Under the pieces are notes generated by a model. The model ran no database searches. It was not told the DNA's origin and saw nothing but the letters and a program-made list of their open reading frames with translations. Source: Acytostelium subglobosum LB1 (lineage: Eukaryota; Evosea; Eumycetozoa; Acytosteliales; Acytosteliaceae). From it: a stretch of DNA of 64,000 nucleotides. Of the stretch, positions 22,565-34,900 are shown in pieces (within the stretch, counting starts at the first letter, position 1; every line of letters starts with the position of its first letter). A program made the translations under genes and the position numbers. The stretch lies in NCBI RefSeq assembly GCF_000787575.1, contig NW_012236522.1, positions 558,001-622,000 of the forward strand. Reading direction: 5' to 3'.

Positions 22565-23761
22565 TTATGGAGATGGCTCAACAACCTTTCTTCCAACAGC
22601 AGCTATCTTGTAGAAGAAACTCCTGTCGTTACGGATCAATTCTTCAGAGGTGGCTTGATCCCAGACGAATCCAATGTGTACTGCGTTGAGATCAAAGTGA
22701 GTGTTGATCTGACGAACGAATACTACACCATTGGGCTTGAGTGCTTGGTAGGCAAGACGTAGGACGCGCAGGTTCTCCTCGGGGGTGAACCAATCGGTGA
22801 TGTTGGACAGGTGGACGACGTCGAGGTCGCGCGCCTTGAGCAGATACTCCTCCATTCCCTGCTTGTGGAAGCCGAGCTCGGCCGAAGGACCGTCGACGAG
22901 CTGGGGGTTGTTGTACCAATCGTAGTACTTGCCACGGTAAAAGTCCGCCCGCAGAATCTGCGAGACGAATGGCGAGCTAGACGCGAGATGATTGGAGAGG
23001 AAGTTACGCAGCTTCTGAAGGAAGCGCTTGGAGAAGTCGCGACCCTTGTTGGAAGTGGCGCGCTCGCCAAACACTGCAAAGTAGTTGTCGACGTGCAAGA
23101 TCTCGTCAAAGGCTGCGTCAAGCTCGCGACCAAACTCGGTGTCGGACGAGATGTGACGCACCTGCTCGTGGATGGAGGTCAGTGCAAAGAGCGCTTCGAC
23201 CGAGCTGGACACGTCCGCCAGACGAACCTTGAGCGCGTGGAAGAGCTGTTCATAGCGTCCCGTCCGGTCGATGCCGGCGCCGAGGTCATTCCCTTCAAAG
23301 TCGGAAATGGTTACCCCCGGTAATCGGGACAAGATCAGCTCCACGGCTTGGCGTCGTTCGGCAGGGTCCAGCGGGGCGTGGCCCAGCAACTCCAGACGGC
23401 GCTGGGTGGTCTCCTTCAGCAACTCGATCTTTAGACGTGTGAGAGATAGTTGGGGCGTCGAGATGTCGACCAGGTCCAACTTCTTCAGTCTGGGGTCCTT
23501 AAGGATGTAGGCTGCGGTGTCACCGCCACTTGATATCATGGCCATGTTGATCTTGGCATCGGAGCCAAAGTATCTGTCGAGGACCTGTTGGTCCAGTAGA
23601 GGGTCTTCCCTGACCTGGGCAAAAAATATTGAAGACTTGGCAGCGACCTCTTGCCAACTCTCATCTCGGCAACTCTCTGCCAAGTAACTCTCATGTACGC
23701 ATCCACCAATAGATGCTATATCCTTCCATTGATTAATTGGTGATTGTTCTAAAGTATCCAT
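22565..23761 (-). CDS. BtaA-like (DUF3419) SAM-dependent 3-amino-3-carboxypropyl transferase
   Basis: A single exon of 398 codons. The family signature is visible: MISSGGDTAAYILKDPRLKK (SAM-binding glycine stretch), VDISTPQLSLTRLKIELLK, a central GRYEQLF segment, ILHVDNYFAVFG, and a Rossmann-like C-terminal half with LDVVHLSNITDWFT and ALKPNGVVFVRQIN. BtaA moves the 3-amino-3-carboxypropyl group of SAM onto diacylglycerol, the first step of betaine-lipid (DGTS) synthesis. No BtaB-like N-methyltransferase is adjacent. The sequence is markedly GC-rich and intronless, unlike most neighbours, which is compatible with acquisition from bacteria or with strong codon bias. The family call is good; the exact substrate is inferred. 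Confidence 0.75.
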   Translation of the reverse strand: MDTLEQSPINQWKDIASIGGCVHESYLAESCRDESWQEVAAKSSIFFAQVREDPLLDQQVLDRYFGSDAKINMAMISSGGDTAAYILKDPRLKKLDLVDISTPQLSLTRLKIELLKETTQRRLELLGHAPLDPAERRQAVELILSRLPGVTISDFEGNDLGAGIDRTGRYEQLFHALKVRLADVSSSVEALFALTSIHEQVRHISSDTEFGRELDAAFDEILHVDNYFAVFGERATSNKGRDFSKRFLQKLRNFLSNHLASSSPFVSQILRADFYRGKYYDWYNNPQLVDGPSAELGFHKQGMEEYLLKARDLDVVHLSNITDWFTPEENLRVLRLAYQALKPNGVVFVRQINTHFDLNAVHIGFVWDQATSEELIRNDRSFFYKIAAVGRKVVEPSP

Positions 23762-24492
23762 TATTATTATATTATTATATATATATATATATAAATATTA
23801 GTATATTGGAATTATAAAGAAAGAAATAATTCTTTAATTATTCTGTGTATTATTTGATTGATTAATTGTTTGATTGATTAATTTGATTGAATGTTTGGTC
23901 ATATATTATTAATCATTAAACATAAGATCAATAATGAGTACTCAGTGTTCTGGAAGCCACTTTTTGAAGATGGCTGTTGGATAAAGGCCATAAATTACAT
24001 TGTTGAGGAGTTAGATGGCACTGAATAAAGTGTTGGATGGATTGCTATGGGTTCCCAAAATGATGATCAGTGCCAAGGATAGAGTGAGGATGTTTAAGTC
24101 ACGTGTAAGGCATGGTTTAAGGATGTCGGTGGAATTGGGAACTGTTGACCCCCGTCCCATGATCATCGATACCACTCACATCACCATTTTCCCAAATAGG
24201 GGGCAACAGTCAGGTCACATTAAGTCGTTTCATTTAATAAAAATATCTGTTGCATGTGTGATTGATCATGGTTCTAGACCTTGATCAAAGAATGGGCAGG
24301 AAGGAACCATGGATTGCTAGGTGGCTCACTAAATGAAGCAAACAAGATTAATAATATCATAATTATCAATGAATATCAAACAGTTAATTATTAAACATAA
24401 TTATATTATTGTTGGATGATTGATTGTCGATGTATACAAGTTGTTTGAATGAATGAAAGAATGAATGATTGATGTGTTCCAAGCAAGCAAGA
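23762..24492. other. Intergenic region containing a transposase-like relic
   Basis: AT-rich upstream DNA of the BtaA-like gene fills 23762-23920, with TA runs and TTGATTGATTAATT. About 23920-24350 holds a decayed transposase-like segment, listed separately. The remainder to 24492 is AT-rich 3' flank of the armadillo gene. Confidence 0.45.
23925..24350 (+). mobile_element. Relic of a DDE-type DNA transposon (transposase fragment)
   Basis: An open stretch of 89 codons at 24015-24284 contains MIIDTTHITIF, an arrangement like the first catalytic Asp region (DGTHI) of Harbinger/IS4-type DDE transposases. It is followed by SFHLIKISVACVIDHGSR, resembling the H..N.Q..CD..G segment. A neighbouring frame then reads IKEWAGRNHGLLGGSLNEAN, resembling the W.G..HDS.. 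segment. Upstream, another frame reads FWKPLFEDGCWIKAINYIVE. At least two frame changes separate these parts and no intact gene remains. I saw no clear terminal inverted repeats. The family is inferred from motif spacing only. Confidence 0.4.
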
Positions 24493-27400
24493 CTAATTTG
24501 AACCAAATGATCCAAGCAATGACTCTGATAGTTCTCTGATCGTTTGGTTTGGAACTGTCTGCATGGCCTTTAGAACATCGATTGGTAGCTTCTCGGATAT
24601 AGTCTTGCGCAGATTGTCGAATGGAGTAAAGTCGTTCAATGTCTTGAGAACGTACATGATCAGGTTCTCACTGGATGCCGTGTTGAGTATGTTCAAAATA
24701 CTGTCCACTATACCAAGACCATTGAGTATCTCGGCATATCTCTCATTGTTCAAATGTCTATTGATCAACATCAGAGCATTGAGTTGGATGGCTTCACTAG
24801 GGTATGCAGTGCACTGTGCAAGCAATTTGAAACAATCACGCTTAATGAACAGGTTGAAGTTGTCCACTGTTTGATTGATTGGTTGGTTAGTGGTACTGAT
24901 TGATTGATTGATTGAGTGAGTCTGGACAACATACCTAAATATATTAACTGATATAATGTACATAGAGAGTTCAATATGATCGTTGGACTGGTTGTCTTTG
25001 TAAATATGTCCAATACCTTCTCCATTCCACCATTGGTATGTATCTCCAATCGATTAAGGTCTATTGATTGTGGAGGTTGGATGTTAGCTAACATGCCTAC
25101 CTGGCTGATGGATCATTAGTGGCGATACTTACTTGATACTGCAAGGTTATGAAGTATTTTAAGAGATGTACAGACTTGCTCCTCAATCTTGGAATCAAGG
25201 AATCTTTGGACCAGAGGCACAAGCTTTGAGTTCCTGATCTCGTTCTTGCCAAACTCTGATAGCGAGAACTTGTGGATGAGGTTGAGGCACTGTAGGTTGA
25301 CCTCGTCCTTGTCGCCAATGGCTTCGACACTTATGTGTTGATGCTGTGTTTCCTTGGTGGGGAGATCCAACAAGGAGATCGAGTTGGACAGCATGTCAAT
25401 CGACACGAGAACCTCTGGTGGCGGCGTCATCAGCAATGAGATCTGCTTCAGACAATTGTTCTGTACCAACAGATTCCTGATCTTGGGATTTGGTGAGATG
25501 GCAATGATGATTGACAACGTCTTGAACACGATCAGCAACTGGTTCTGTACCTCCTTTGATGGAGATGGATCGTTGTCATTGACCGGCTTGACCTGGGGCG
25601 AGCTGGCCATCGTTGGGAGCTTGGAGAGCGATGCTGACAGCAGGGAGAGAAGGTTGGGGATGCCTTGCTCGGTGGACTCGAGGGCCGCGAGGAAAATGCC
25701 ATCGGATGAGCACATTTGCAGAAGATCAAGGAGTTGTAGCTTGAGTGATTGACTCGATCTCACTCCATCCTTGGCTGCGAGGATGGCCAGGATGATCTCG
25801 ACACCAGTCACACCCTTGTCGTTGGTCGTGGTGAGTATCTGGTTCTTGGACATCTCAATGTGCTGCGCCAGATTGGTGAGTGCAATCGCAACGGACATCA
25901 GAGTGTTCTCATCGCTGCTCTCATAGGAGAGTAGTGGGACAAGGCCAATGATGCCACCTTGTTCACACACCGCCTTGGCAGTGGCAGGGTCGGCAGCGAG
26001 CAACGCAAGGGTCTTGCACGCGACGATCTTGTAGGCTTCAGTGCCGACAAACAGGAGGTCGAGAAGCTGTGTGATCAGTCTGTTGTCGCAGATCATAGAG
26101 CGACACTGTTGGTTGGAGGCAAGGTTGAATATGGTCTCGCATGCGTAGAGCTTGGCATCAATGTTGATGTTGTTCGACATGTACTCCTGGTTGGCAAGGA
26201 TGGTCAACAATGAGTTGAGCGCGCCCAAGTTTACAATTGTCTCACAGAGCTCGTCCTCGAGTGAGAGGCCCAGCACTGTCACGAGTACAGCACACGACAC
26301 ATTGATGTTGGATGAGGAGAGCGCGTTGACCAGGGCGTGAAGTCCGCCCGACTCGACGACTCTGGCTCGGCCTGGTCCATCAACTACGATGGCAGACAGG
26401 GCGTTGGCACTGGTGATTTGGGCCATGACGCTGGTGGACGAAAGCAGAGCGACCAGACCTGGAATGCCAGCCTTGGCAGTGAACACCTCCCATATGTTGG
26501 TGTTGCTCGTGTTGTTCGAGAAGAACGAGGAGATGAGCTGGATGGCCAAACTCTTGCATCTTGTGGGCGTGTTGGGGCTGATGATGAGCTCGGATACTTG
26601 AGTGATGGCGTTGGTCGAGAGGAGATAGCCTCCACACTCTGGACTCTTGGACAACTCAATGAGTAGCGTGAGCGAGTTGACTAGGATGGCTTCGTTCTTG
26701 GAGTTGAGCAACTGGCTGAGACTCTCAAGGATGGGGCCTGATGTCATCAAGCTCTCGCGCAGCTCGGATGAGCTGTTCTTGGAGACGACATTGAGGACGA
26801 TCAATGTGTACTCTTGGAGGTATGAGTTCTTAACAGAGAGCAGGGGCACGAGCGACAGGATGACGCCCGAGTTGATGATCTTTCTGATCTGATCGGCCAT
26901 GTTCTCCTTGACCAACTGTGAGAGGATGAGCACTGAGTACACCTGTGTTTGAATGACAAAGTTGTCGTCTGGCGAGTTCATGTTGTTGAAGAGGTACTCG
27001 ATGATTGACTGGACGATCGACGTGCCCAACAATACGCTGCGGTACTGATCGTTCTGGCCGGCAAAGCCAGAGATAATCTCTAGCAGACACACCAAGGACT
27101 TGGGGTCACTGGTGTAGATATTGAACGATTGTGCCAGGATAGGCAGACAGCCAAACTTGAAGGCCTGCTCACGATTGGACTCGTTCTCCTTGCAGAGCTC
27201 GGCCAGCGAGAAGATCGCACACTTTTTTAGCTCTGCCGACTGATTGGACAGCATCTCGACGATCTGGCGTATGGACGTGCCCTCAGAGATGGCCAGCTTG
27301 ATCTCCTGTGAGTGGCTGGCGAGTCTCTGTAGCAATCGCAGTGCATTGGCTTTGATGGCCGTGTTGGATGATGAGAGCAGGGCCATGGAGTAGGTGAGTC

Positions 27401-30235
27401 CCTCCTCGCTCAGCACAAGAATGGCGCAGGTCTCGTTCTCACACAGGTTGCTGAGCGCTTCAGAGGCCACCTGCTTGACGGACTCATCAACGGAGGGGTT
27501 GAGCAGGGCTACCAGCGCCTTGACACCGGCGCCATTCTCAAAGTGGACAAACTCCTGGACGATGTTCTTGGAGTAGGAAAGACTGCCCACAAGCTTGACC
27601 GTGTTGTACTGCACCTTCTTGTACATCTCGAATCGCTTTACATCGGCATTGTAGGTGCTCTCAGCAATGTCCTCCAACTCCGTGTATGGTATCTCGCCAT
27701 TGACAGGTGCCTCCCGCTTTGGTGCCTGTGGCGCTGGTGATGTGATGATGTCAATCAACACAGACAGTCCACCAACTTCGAAAATGTCATAGCAGGCCTT
27801 CTCATTGTTCATCGCAATCCTTGTGAGGATCTCCAGGGGAAGTAGGATACTCTTGCTCCTGTCGTACATCATTGAGAGAATAGGCTCAATGATGCCCTGG
27901 ACGCGCAGTGACTCCTTGGACTCGTCGGTGAGACAGAGCTGACTGAATATGGCCAGCACCAATGGTTCAAGTGCGGGAATCTTGAGTGATTGGAACATTG
28001 ACTTGATGAAACTATCATTCTGTGTGATCTGAATGTGCATCTGCTTGTTCAACTGGTTGTTCTCCATCACCTGCAACAACAACAACAGTATTGGTTCTTG
28101 CAAGTTGAGGTTACCAGATGAGTTGACAAACAAGAACAATATTGATCCAATGCCAGTGTCTGAGCTGGCGATAGCGCTTGAACATTTGCCTGGGAGAGGT
28201 TGATGTTAGATTGATTGATTGAGTGATTGAGTGTACAGGATACCTACTAACTTTGCTGATTGAGTAGAGAAGCTTGATGAGGATGACGTTGAGCACTGGG
28301 GATATCTGCTTGACAAGTAACTCGAGGAGGAAGATGACACCACCAACAGAGTAGAGCTTTTCGGCATTCTGCTTGTCAAGGATGGATAGCCTGGTCAACA
28401 CCTTGAGCACACTCTTGAGCACGTCCACTCTGGTGGACGAGAGGAGTGGCGAAGCCACCTCGACAATGTTGGAGTTGGCAATGTTTTGTAACTGCTCCTC
28501 ATTGTGTGAGAGGATGCGCAAGATCTTGAGCAGCTCCAACTGGAAGTCGTCCTTGGACGTTGGGTTCTCCAGGAGGGAGACTATCTCGACGATCTGTGCC
28601 TTGGAGATGGCGGTGGTCACTCGCAGTCCCCCGTCCTCAACCACTCCAGCGGCATTCTGCACGGCACCAACATTGAGTGTTACGGCGGCGGCTGCGGCAA
28701 CGGATGGCGCGGGTGGTTGTGTTGGAGTATGAGTGGTCTTGTCAATGTTGGAGATAATATTCTTCAAGATCCTAGCGCAGTCCAGCTTGACAGATGCCAC
28801 ATCAGTGCAAGACATCAAGTCGAACAAAGCTGAGATGTACTCAGTCTGATGAAGTGGCTTCAATAACTTCTTGTCTGTATAATGTGTTAGTGATTGAACG
28901 AGGACTGGACTGGACTGACTTACACTTGGTGAGGAAGCAGACTATTTGACATGCTAGGGTAAGGTTCTCACTCCTGTGGTTCTCCTTGGTGGTCCTGGCG
29001 ATGTACTCCATGAATGGCTTCAATCCTCCAACAAGGGCAGTCTCTACACGCTCGGCATTGTTCTGGTTGGTCAACAAGAAGTCGTAGAGCTCGCACAATG
29101 CCTGATACTGATGATTGGTATCCTTGTGGAAGTCGAGGAAATATGGTACCAATCTTGAAATACATGTCTTCTCATGGTCTGTTGTATGAATGAAGCAGTA
29201 AAGGCACACTCTAACCTGATCATTATGATTGAACTGTGGTATAGCAATTCTCTTTACACTGCAAGCGTCACAGAACTCTCTTTGACAACATCTACAATGA
29301 TGCTATATGTATGTTTGAGTGAGTCATTGGACTGAGTGATTGATTGATTGATTGATTGATACATACACGTCTTCTTATAACAGTGAATGGGAGATAACAG
29401 TTGGAGCATGCTGGTACTATCTTCTCGAGATCCCAGAGAGGAGCTGTCTGGGAGAGGACAGAGGTTGGCTTAGACATTGACAGGGGAGGTCTTTGAATGG
29501 GTGCCATTGGTGAGGTCGTTGTGCTAGGTCTAGCTGGTGCTGGCGCGCTTGTAACCTTGGGAGGAATGAATGTCGGTTGCTTTGGTGAGCTTGAGACGTC
29601 TGTACATGATGAGTTAGTAATTGAGCGAGTCGAACGATCTCGAAGGTAACACACATACTATAGCCATATTCATTCATTGATGGATAGTAGTCACCCGAAG
29701 AAGGTGCAGCCTTCTTGGGGACGATCGATGGGTATGATGGATTCGATGAGATGATCGGCTGCTGCTGTTGTTGCTGATGTGACTGTTGCTGCTGTTGTTG
29801 ATGCACTGGCTGAGACTGTTGCTGTTGCGATTGAGGCTGTTGATGATGTAGCTGTTGACTAAAGTTGGGATGAATCCAACTTGTCTTCTTGTTTAGATGG
29901 TCGATATAGTAGACACGACCCTGATTGTCGGTAGCCTCCTCCCAACCGTCTGGCAAGCTGGACGACGACAGCGATGACTTTGAATTGGCCAGATTTGATA
30001 TGTTGATATGTTGTTGTGGCGATTGTTGTACGATTGGTTGTCCCTGTCCAATACCACTCTGTTGTTGTTGTTGCTGTTGACCAACAACAGCAGTTGGCAT
30101 CTGTGAGCCTGGTGGTGGAGTCCACGATTGTTGTTGAGTCATTGGATTGTAGTAGAAGTATCTACCCATGTTATCCATCGATATCTGCCAGCCTGGTGGT
30201 GGGGCAGGTATACCACCTCCTGAATTGATGTTCAT
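24493..30235 (-). CDS. Large WW-WW-FYVE-armadillo repeat protein
   Basis: Seven exons, 29659-30235, 29367-29599, 28924-29302, 28248-28874, 25133-28189, 24935-25096 and 24493-24866, give about 1802 residues. Phases match at every join; the acceptor near 25096 has an in-frame alternative nine bases on. Two WW domains lie at about 12-45 ([19 protein letters not shown]) and 93-127 ([20 protein letters not shown]), then a polyglutamine stretch. A FYVE-type zinc finger at about 250-310 has the RRRHHCRCC and VRVCLYC signatures. The remaining ~1450 residues are armadillo/HEAT-like helices (for example [20 protein letters not shown]). The FYVE finger predicts binding to PI3P on endosomes, WW domains bind proline motifs, and the armadillo part is a scaffold. 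I know no exact counterpart. Confidence 0.88.
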
Positions 30236-30602
30236 CTAAAATGTTATTGTAATTATTATTATTATTATTATTATGTTATTATATAAATAAATATATGTAT
30301 TACTCTGTGTATATATATATTACTTGTATATATGTAGGTATGTATGCTTGTAAATGTGTGAATAAATGAATGAACCAGGTTTGATCTTTCATCTCACCTT
30401 CACCTTGTTTAATTTAATTATAATACGTGGTTCATTTACTCATTCCCACAAGTTCAGGAGTCAATTGACTTTCGTGTTAGAATCAATCATTAATTCGTTC
30501 ATTCAATCTTCAATGAACTCTATAGACACTGATACTAACCATTCACTCAAAATGAAAGTCAAGGAAACAATGGATATAGAGAATCAACATATTGTCGACT
30601 GT
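30236..30602. other. Upstream region of the WW-FYVE-ARM gene
   Basis: AT-rich promoter-like DNA with (ATT)n near 30254-30272. A plus-strand frame is open at 30366-30707, but its first half is leader-like and it overlaps the more protein-like minus frame at 30603-31208. I do not call it. Confidence 0.4.
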
Positions 30603-31208
30603 CTATATATGTGTTTCAACATATCTAATAAGCTTGGTAATGCAGTCAACTGTGTCATATCCAACGATTTGAGGAATCCTTGGGAAGTTTGTAAAGTTGG
30701 TCTCTAGAGCCGAGAAGGCTTGCTTGAGTCTGGCTATGCTCACTTCCTTGTGAGTGACACTGTTTCTGTCACCCAGAAGATGTCATAGAGTATCATATAG
30801 TATCTTGCCATGCTCCATCGAGACTCTACACTTTGTCTGATGATCTAATTCATCCCAGTTGGCGTCATTATTATGTTGTTCTGCTCGTAGTCGTGGCAGA
30901 AGAATATGATCTTTGTAGTATATTGCAATGCTTGCACCGTCCACCAAAGTCATGTCGCTCGCATTCTTGTCGGCAAATGTTTCTATTGTGGAGAACCTCT
31001 GAGTAAGACTAACTACCTCGACTTTGAGCTCTCGGTAATCGGTCGTCTGTGAAGCTACCTGGGCCTTTAGCCTGGTGATATCAGCTCTCATTTCTCTGGT
31101 GTCATCATTTAAATCATGGAGCTGTTGTAGCATTCCCCGAATGTCATTGTTAAGCTCTCCAATCATGGTGAAGAGGTTGGAAACAGTGTTGAGTTCATAT
31201 TCCCTCAT
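30603..31208 (-). pseudogene. Interrupted coiled-coil protein frame, family unknown
   Basis: From ATG 31208 a minus frame reads about 200 codons in one register and is interrupted once in its last third. The first part is a heptad-rich coiled coil (NTVSNLFTMIGELNNDIRGM, MRADITRLKAQVASQTTDYR), followed by YYKDHILLPRLRAEQHNNDA. The last part (VSIARLKQAFSALETNFTNF, GYDTVDCITKLIRYVE) keeps protein-like composition to its own stop, so it probably belonged to the same protein. No splice pair that would remove the interruption was found. It may be a decayed host gene, part of an old element, or a shorter functional protein of 141 residues. I recognise no family. Confidence 0.4.
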
Positions 31209-31517
31209 GTTCAGTGGAAGATAACCTTTATCTTGATAGAAATGGGAATTAATAATCACTTTGTTTGTTTAAATAAATCCAATCAGTTTGGAAATTCTAA
31301 TATCTTTTGGGAATCCAGAATGTAGTCAATCTTGGATATCTAGAAAGTTCTTTGAATGATATAGTCCTCTAGATCAATGGATTCAAATCTAATAATAATA
31401 ATATATTAATAATTAAATAAATACATATTTGTTCTAAAGACTTAGAAATTACTATTGACTACATCTATTTTCATACCGTACTATATTATAACAAACAAAC
31501 AAACAAACAAACAAAGA

Positions 31518-31889
31518 ATGTATTATGTATCAACATGGTTCGATGATAATTATATTGTCATTCTTCGTTCAAGAAAACTTAAATATGTATCTGATCTAAT
31601 AAAAGAGATTGTAGATACATTGGAACTACCTTCACTTCCTGATAATAGTGATGAAAGATATTATATCTTAATGAAGGAACAATCAAGAAGTAATCAAAAT
31701 ACAAGAGAACAACTAGTATTGGAATTTAGACCAAGTTATAAGTTGAAAAAGGTAGACCATTTTAAATCAAATTACTTCAATCCCAAGTTGATCTTTACCA
31801 AGGGTCTATCGAGAAAGGTTCTAGCCAAACAATTCCCCGGTCCATACCAGGACTCCCAGTCAATAGTCTCGGAAACCCAAATACTTTAA
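31518..31889 (+). CDS. Small orphan protein
   Basis: A single exon of 123 codons starting after a CAAA-repeat leader; the in-frame codons before ATG 31518 look untranslated. It begins MYYVSTWFDDNYIVILRSRK and has a basic C-terminal half (YKLKKVDHFKSNYFNPKL, FTKGLSRKVLAKQFPGPY). No signal peptide or membrane segment. It converges on the coiled-coil gene with stops 73 bp apart. I do not recognise it; the balanced composition and typical leader suggest a real, perhaps lineage-specific gene. Confidence 0.55.
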   Translation: MYYVSTWFDDNYIVILRSRKLKYVSDLIKEIVDTLELPSLPDNSDERYYILMKEQSRSNQNTREQLVLEFRPSYKLKKVDHFKSNYFNPKLIFTKGLSRKVLAKQFPGPYQDSQSIVSETQIL

Positions 31890-31962
31890 GGGTATAATAA
31901 AAGTAGTTTAGTTTAGTTTAGTTATGTTTAGTTTAGTTTAATTAATGATTTATTTATTATTA

Positions 31963-34900
31963 TTACTTTGTTATACTATTGCTACTGCTGCCAATACTGT
32001 TGCTACTGCTGCCGAGACTACTACCAACACTGCTACTTAAAGTGGCCGTATTATTTGAGCTACTTCTAGTCATTGGTTGATTCTCAACGATCGTTGGAAT
32101 TGGAATACCATTATCCAATAATAATTGTCTGATTGCTCTATTCTCCGTTGACAGTCTTCCAGTCTCATTGCCAAGTACTTCCATGTCGTTCTATTTAATG
32201 GTTGAATCAGTGAGTGATTGATTGATTGGAATGGTTCCNAATAATATTAAACTTACAGTCAATTGAATATTCTTCATGATATTCTCTTGTAGGATATTCT
32301 CCATCTTCTCTACCATCTCTCCAACTAGTTGGGGATCGTTGTTTCGCCAGAAGGAACCGGCGGCACCACCTTTCAGTCGTTTGGTCTTCTCGTCGGTAGT
32401 TGTCGCCTTGCCCAACTGTGTCTTTGAAATGTAGAATCGCACGACGCTGTTCTTCTTCTCAATATCCTGGTTCAATAATGATACATTCTCTTCAAGCAGT
32501 CTGATTTTCTCCTCCAGCTTGTACTTCTCGGTGCCAAGCTCACCAAGCTTCTTGCCCATGATCTCAATATCATTACGCATTGATTCACTGTTTCCATGTT
32601 GAGCTCCCTTTGGTGGTAGACCTGGTATCATCATTGGTGCTGCCATCTGTTGTACAATTGTTAGTGTTGTTGTTGGAGTGAGTGCGAGCGAATAAGTTAG
32701 TGAGTACTTACACGTGGAGTTGTACCTGTTGGCGGAGTGGATGGCGCCAATGGTTCACCCTTGGACATGGTCCTGAGGTGGGTCTTCATTGGTGTTGTCA
32801 TTGGGGTAGTTGGCATCGATATGCTACCAGATGATTGTGACAATGGAGACATGTTTGGCGTGCTTGGAATGCTGTTTGATGATTGTGACAAGAGGCTAGC
32901 ATTTGAACGCTCCTTTGTCAACTCTGTCTTGAGATCCTTAATCTAAAATTGATTGATTGATTGTTAGTATCCCACAGATTGATTGATTGATTGTATGACC
33001 ATACCATCTTATCCTTCTTCTTCTCGGCAATCTTTCTCTCAGTGTCTGCATCTGCCAGTGCTGTCTCTAGCTTGTTCACCTTGTCCAGGGCCTCTTGGTG
33101 CTCAACCTTTAACTGTTCGTATTGTGGCACAACAAGTTGGAGGTCAGCGCATGAGGCCTGAGTCTCCTCATGCTTCTGCTTCGTCTCATCATATAGTTGC
33201 TGCAGATCCTTCAGTTCACCCAACTGTTTGTTGGCCTCCTCCAGTGATGTGCTCAACTCCTCAATCTGTCTTGTCTTGTCTTTGAGTTCAGTCTGTAGCT
33301 GATCCAACTGATCGCCCAGCTGAGTAGTTCGCTCGACCAATGATGCATTGGACTCGTCCATCCTCAAAATCCTCTCGTCTGATTCCTTCTGCTGCTTCTC
33401 AAACTCGTTGCTCTTTGTCTCCAGCTCCGAGTAGTCTTGATTGAGTTTGTTGAACTTTGTCGTCAACGAGTCAAAGCTGGCTCGCTCGCGGGTCAACTTC
33501 TCCTCGGCCTTCTTGATCATGGTCGATACACTCTCAGTGTTGGCACGGGTGTCATTGAGCTCGGCCTCTCGTTCCAACAACACAGCCTTGGTCTGCTTGC
33601 AGTCCTTCTCCAAGTTATTGATCGTCTCCTTCAACTGACTGATCTCGCTTCCCTTTGCCTCGATCAACTGATCCTTAATACCAAGGTCCTCACTCATTGT
33701 CTTCAATGACTGTGCATACTCGTCTCGTGACAACTTGTAAATGTGTGATTGATCCGTAGAGTCTGACACCATCGTCTCGTAGTGCATCCTAAGTTGATCA
33801 ATCGTTAGTGATCTTGTTCGAAGCATCAGACTTCATGATAATGTGACATACTTTTGCTCCTTGAGCTCGTTGATCTTATCATTGAGTTGCTTCTCTTGTT
33901 GCTCCTTTGCTTCGTTGTTGGCCTTCTCAATATCAGTGATGGCAGATTGATGCTTGGTGATCGTCTGTTGCAACTCCTGCAGCACTTGTGCCTTCTGATT
34001 GACCAGGTCATCCTTCTCGCCATTCAATACACTGATGTCGTTGACCAACTTCTTGATGTCGGCCTCCAACTTCTCCTCGATCTTGACGCGATGTATCTCT
34101 GCGGCGCGATGCTTGTCCTGCCACTCCTTGACACTAAGATTCAGTGAATCGACCTGAGTCTGTAAGTCCTTTGCCTCTGTCTGTTGCTTGTTCGTGCGTC
34201 CATCATTCTCCTTGATCTGCTCCATCAGACTCTTGATTGTCTCGCGCAGTTTGGACTTCTCTTTCTCATCCTCTGGGTTGAACAAAGGTTCGCCCAAAGG
34301 ATGGAATATCATGTCCTTCTTCTGTGAGTTGAGCAAAGGTGTTCCATTCTGTGAGCTATTCGTGCTTGATGTCGCCATCATCTGCTTCTTGCTATCATAC
34401 AGCTCTGTGAGCTTGGTCTTGATCTGAGTCTGTGAGTGAGTGAGCACGAATGTTAGATCTAGCCTGTCAATCAATCAATCAATCTTTGGTCTTACCTTGA
34501 TCTGGTCCTTATCCTCTTGACCCCAACATTCATCGTCATCCAACAATGTAAGAAGTTGATTGAGTGGCAATAGCTGAATGGATAGTGGAGTCATGGATCC
34601 CAGCATTGGTGATGGTGTGGCAAGTGTCTGTTGGGCCTGGCCCTGACCCTGAATTTGATCCTGATCGTTTGATTCCTCTCCCTCTCCTCCATCTGAAGAG
34701 ACGACGACCGAGGGCGGTTGTACATCACTCTGCTGCATCATCATCTGACCATCATTAACCAACTTCTTATAGTTGTCAATACTGGTCTCCAACTCCTCCT
34801 TTGAGCAAATGAGTTCGGCAATATCAACCTGCAGCTTCCTGATGGTGGCCTGTTGCTCCTCAGACTTTATAAAGTACTGTTGCATGTCCTTCTTGACCAT

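Noticed and set aside
30366-30707. 113-codon plus-strand frame
   Set aside because: The first half is leader-like and the rest overlaps the minus coiled-coil frame, which has clearer heptads; no family resemblance.
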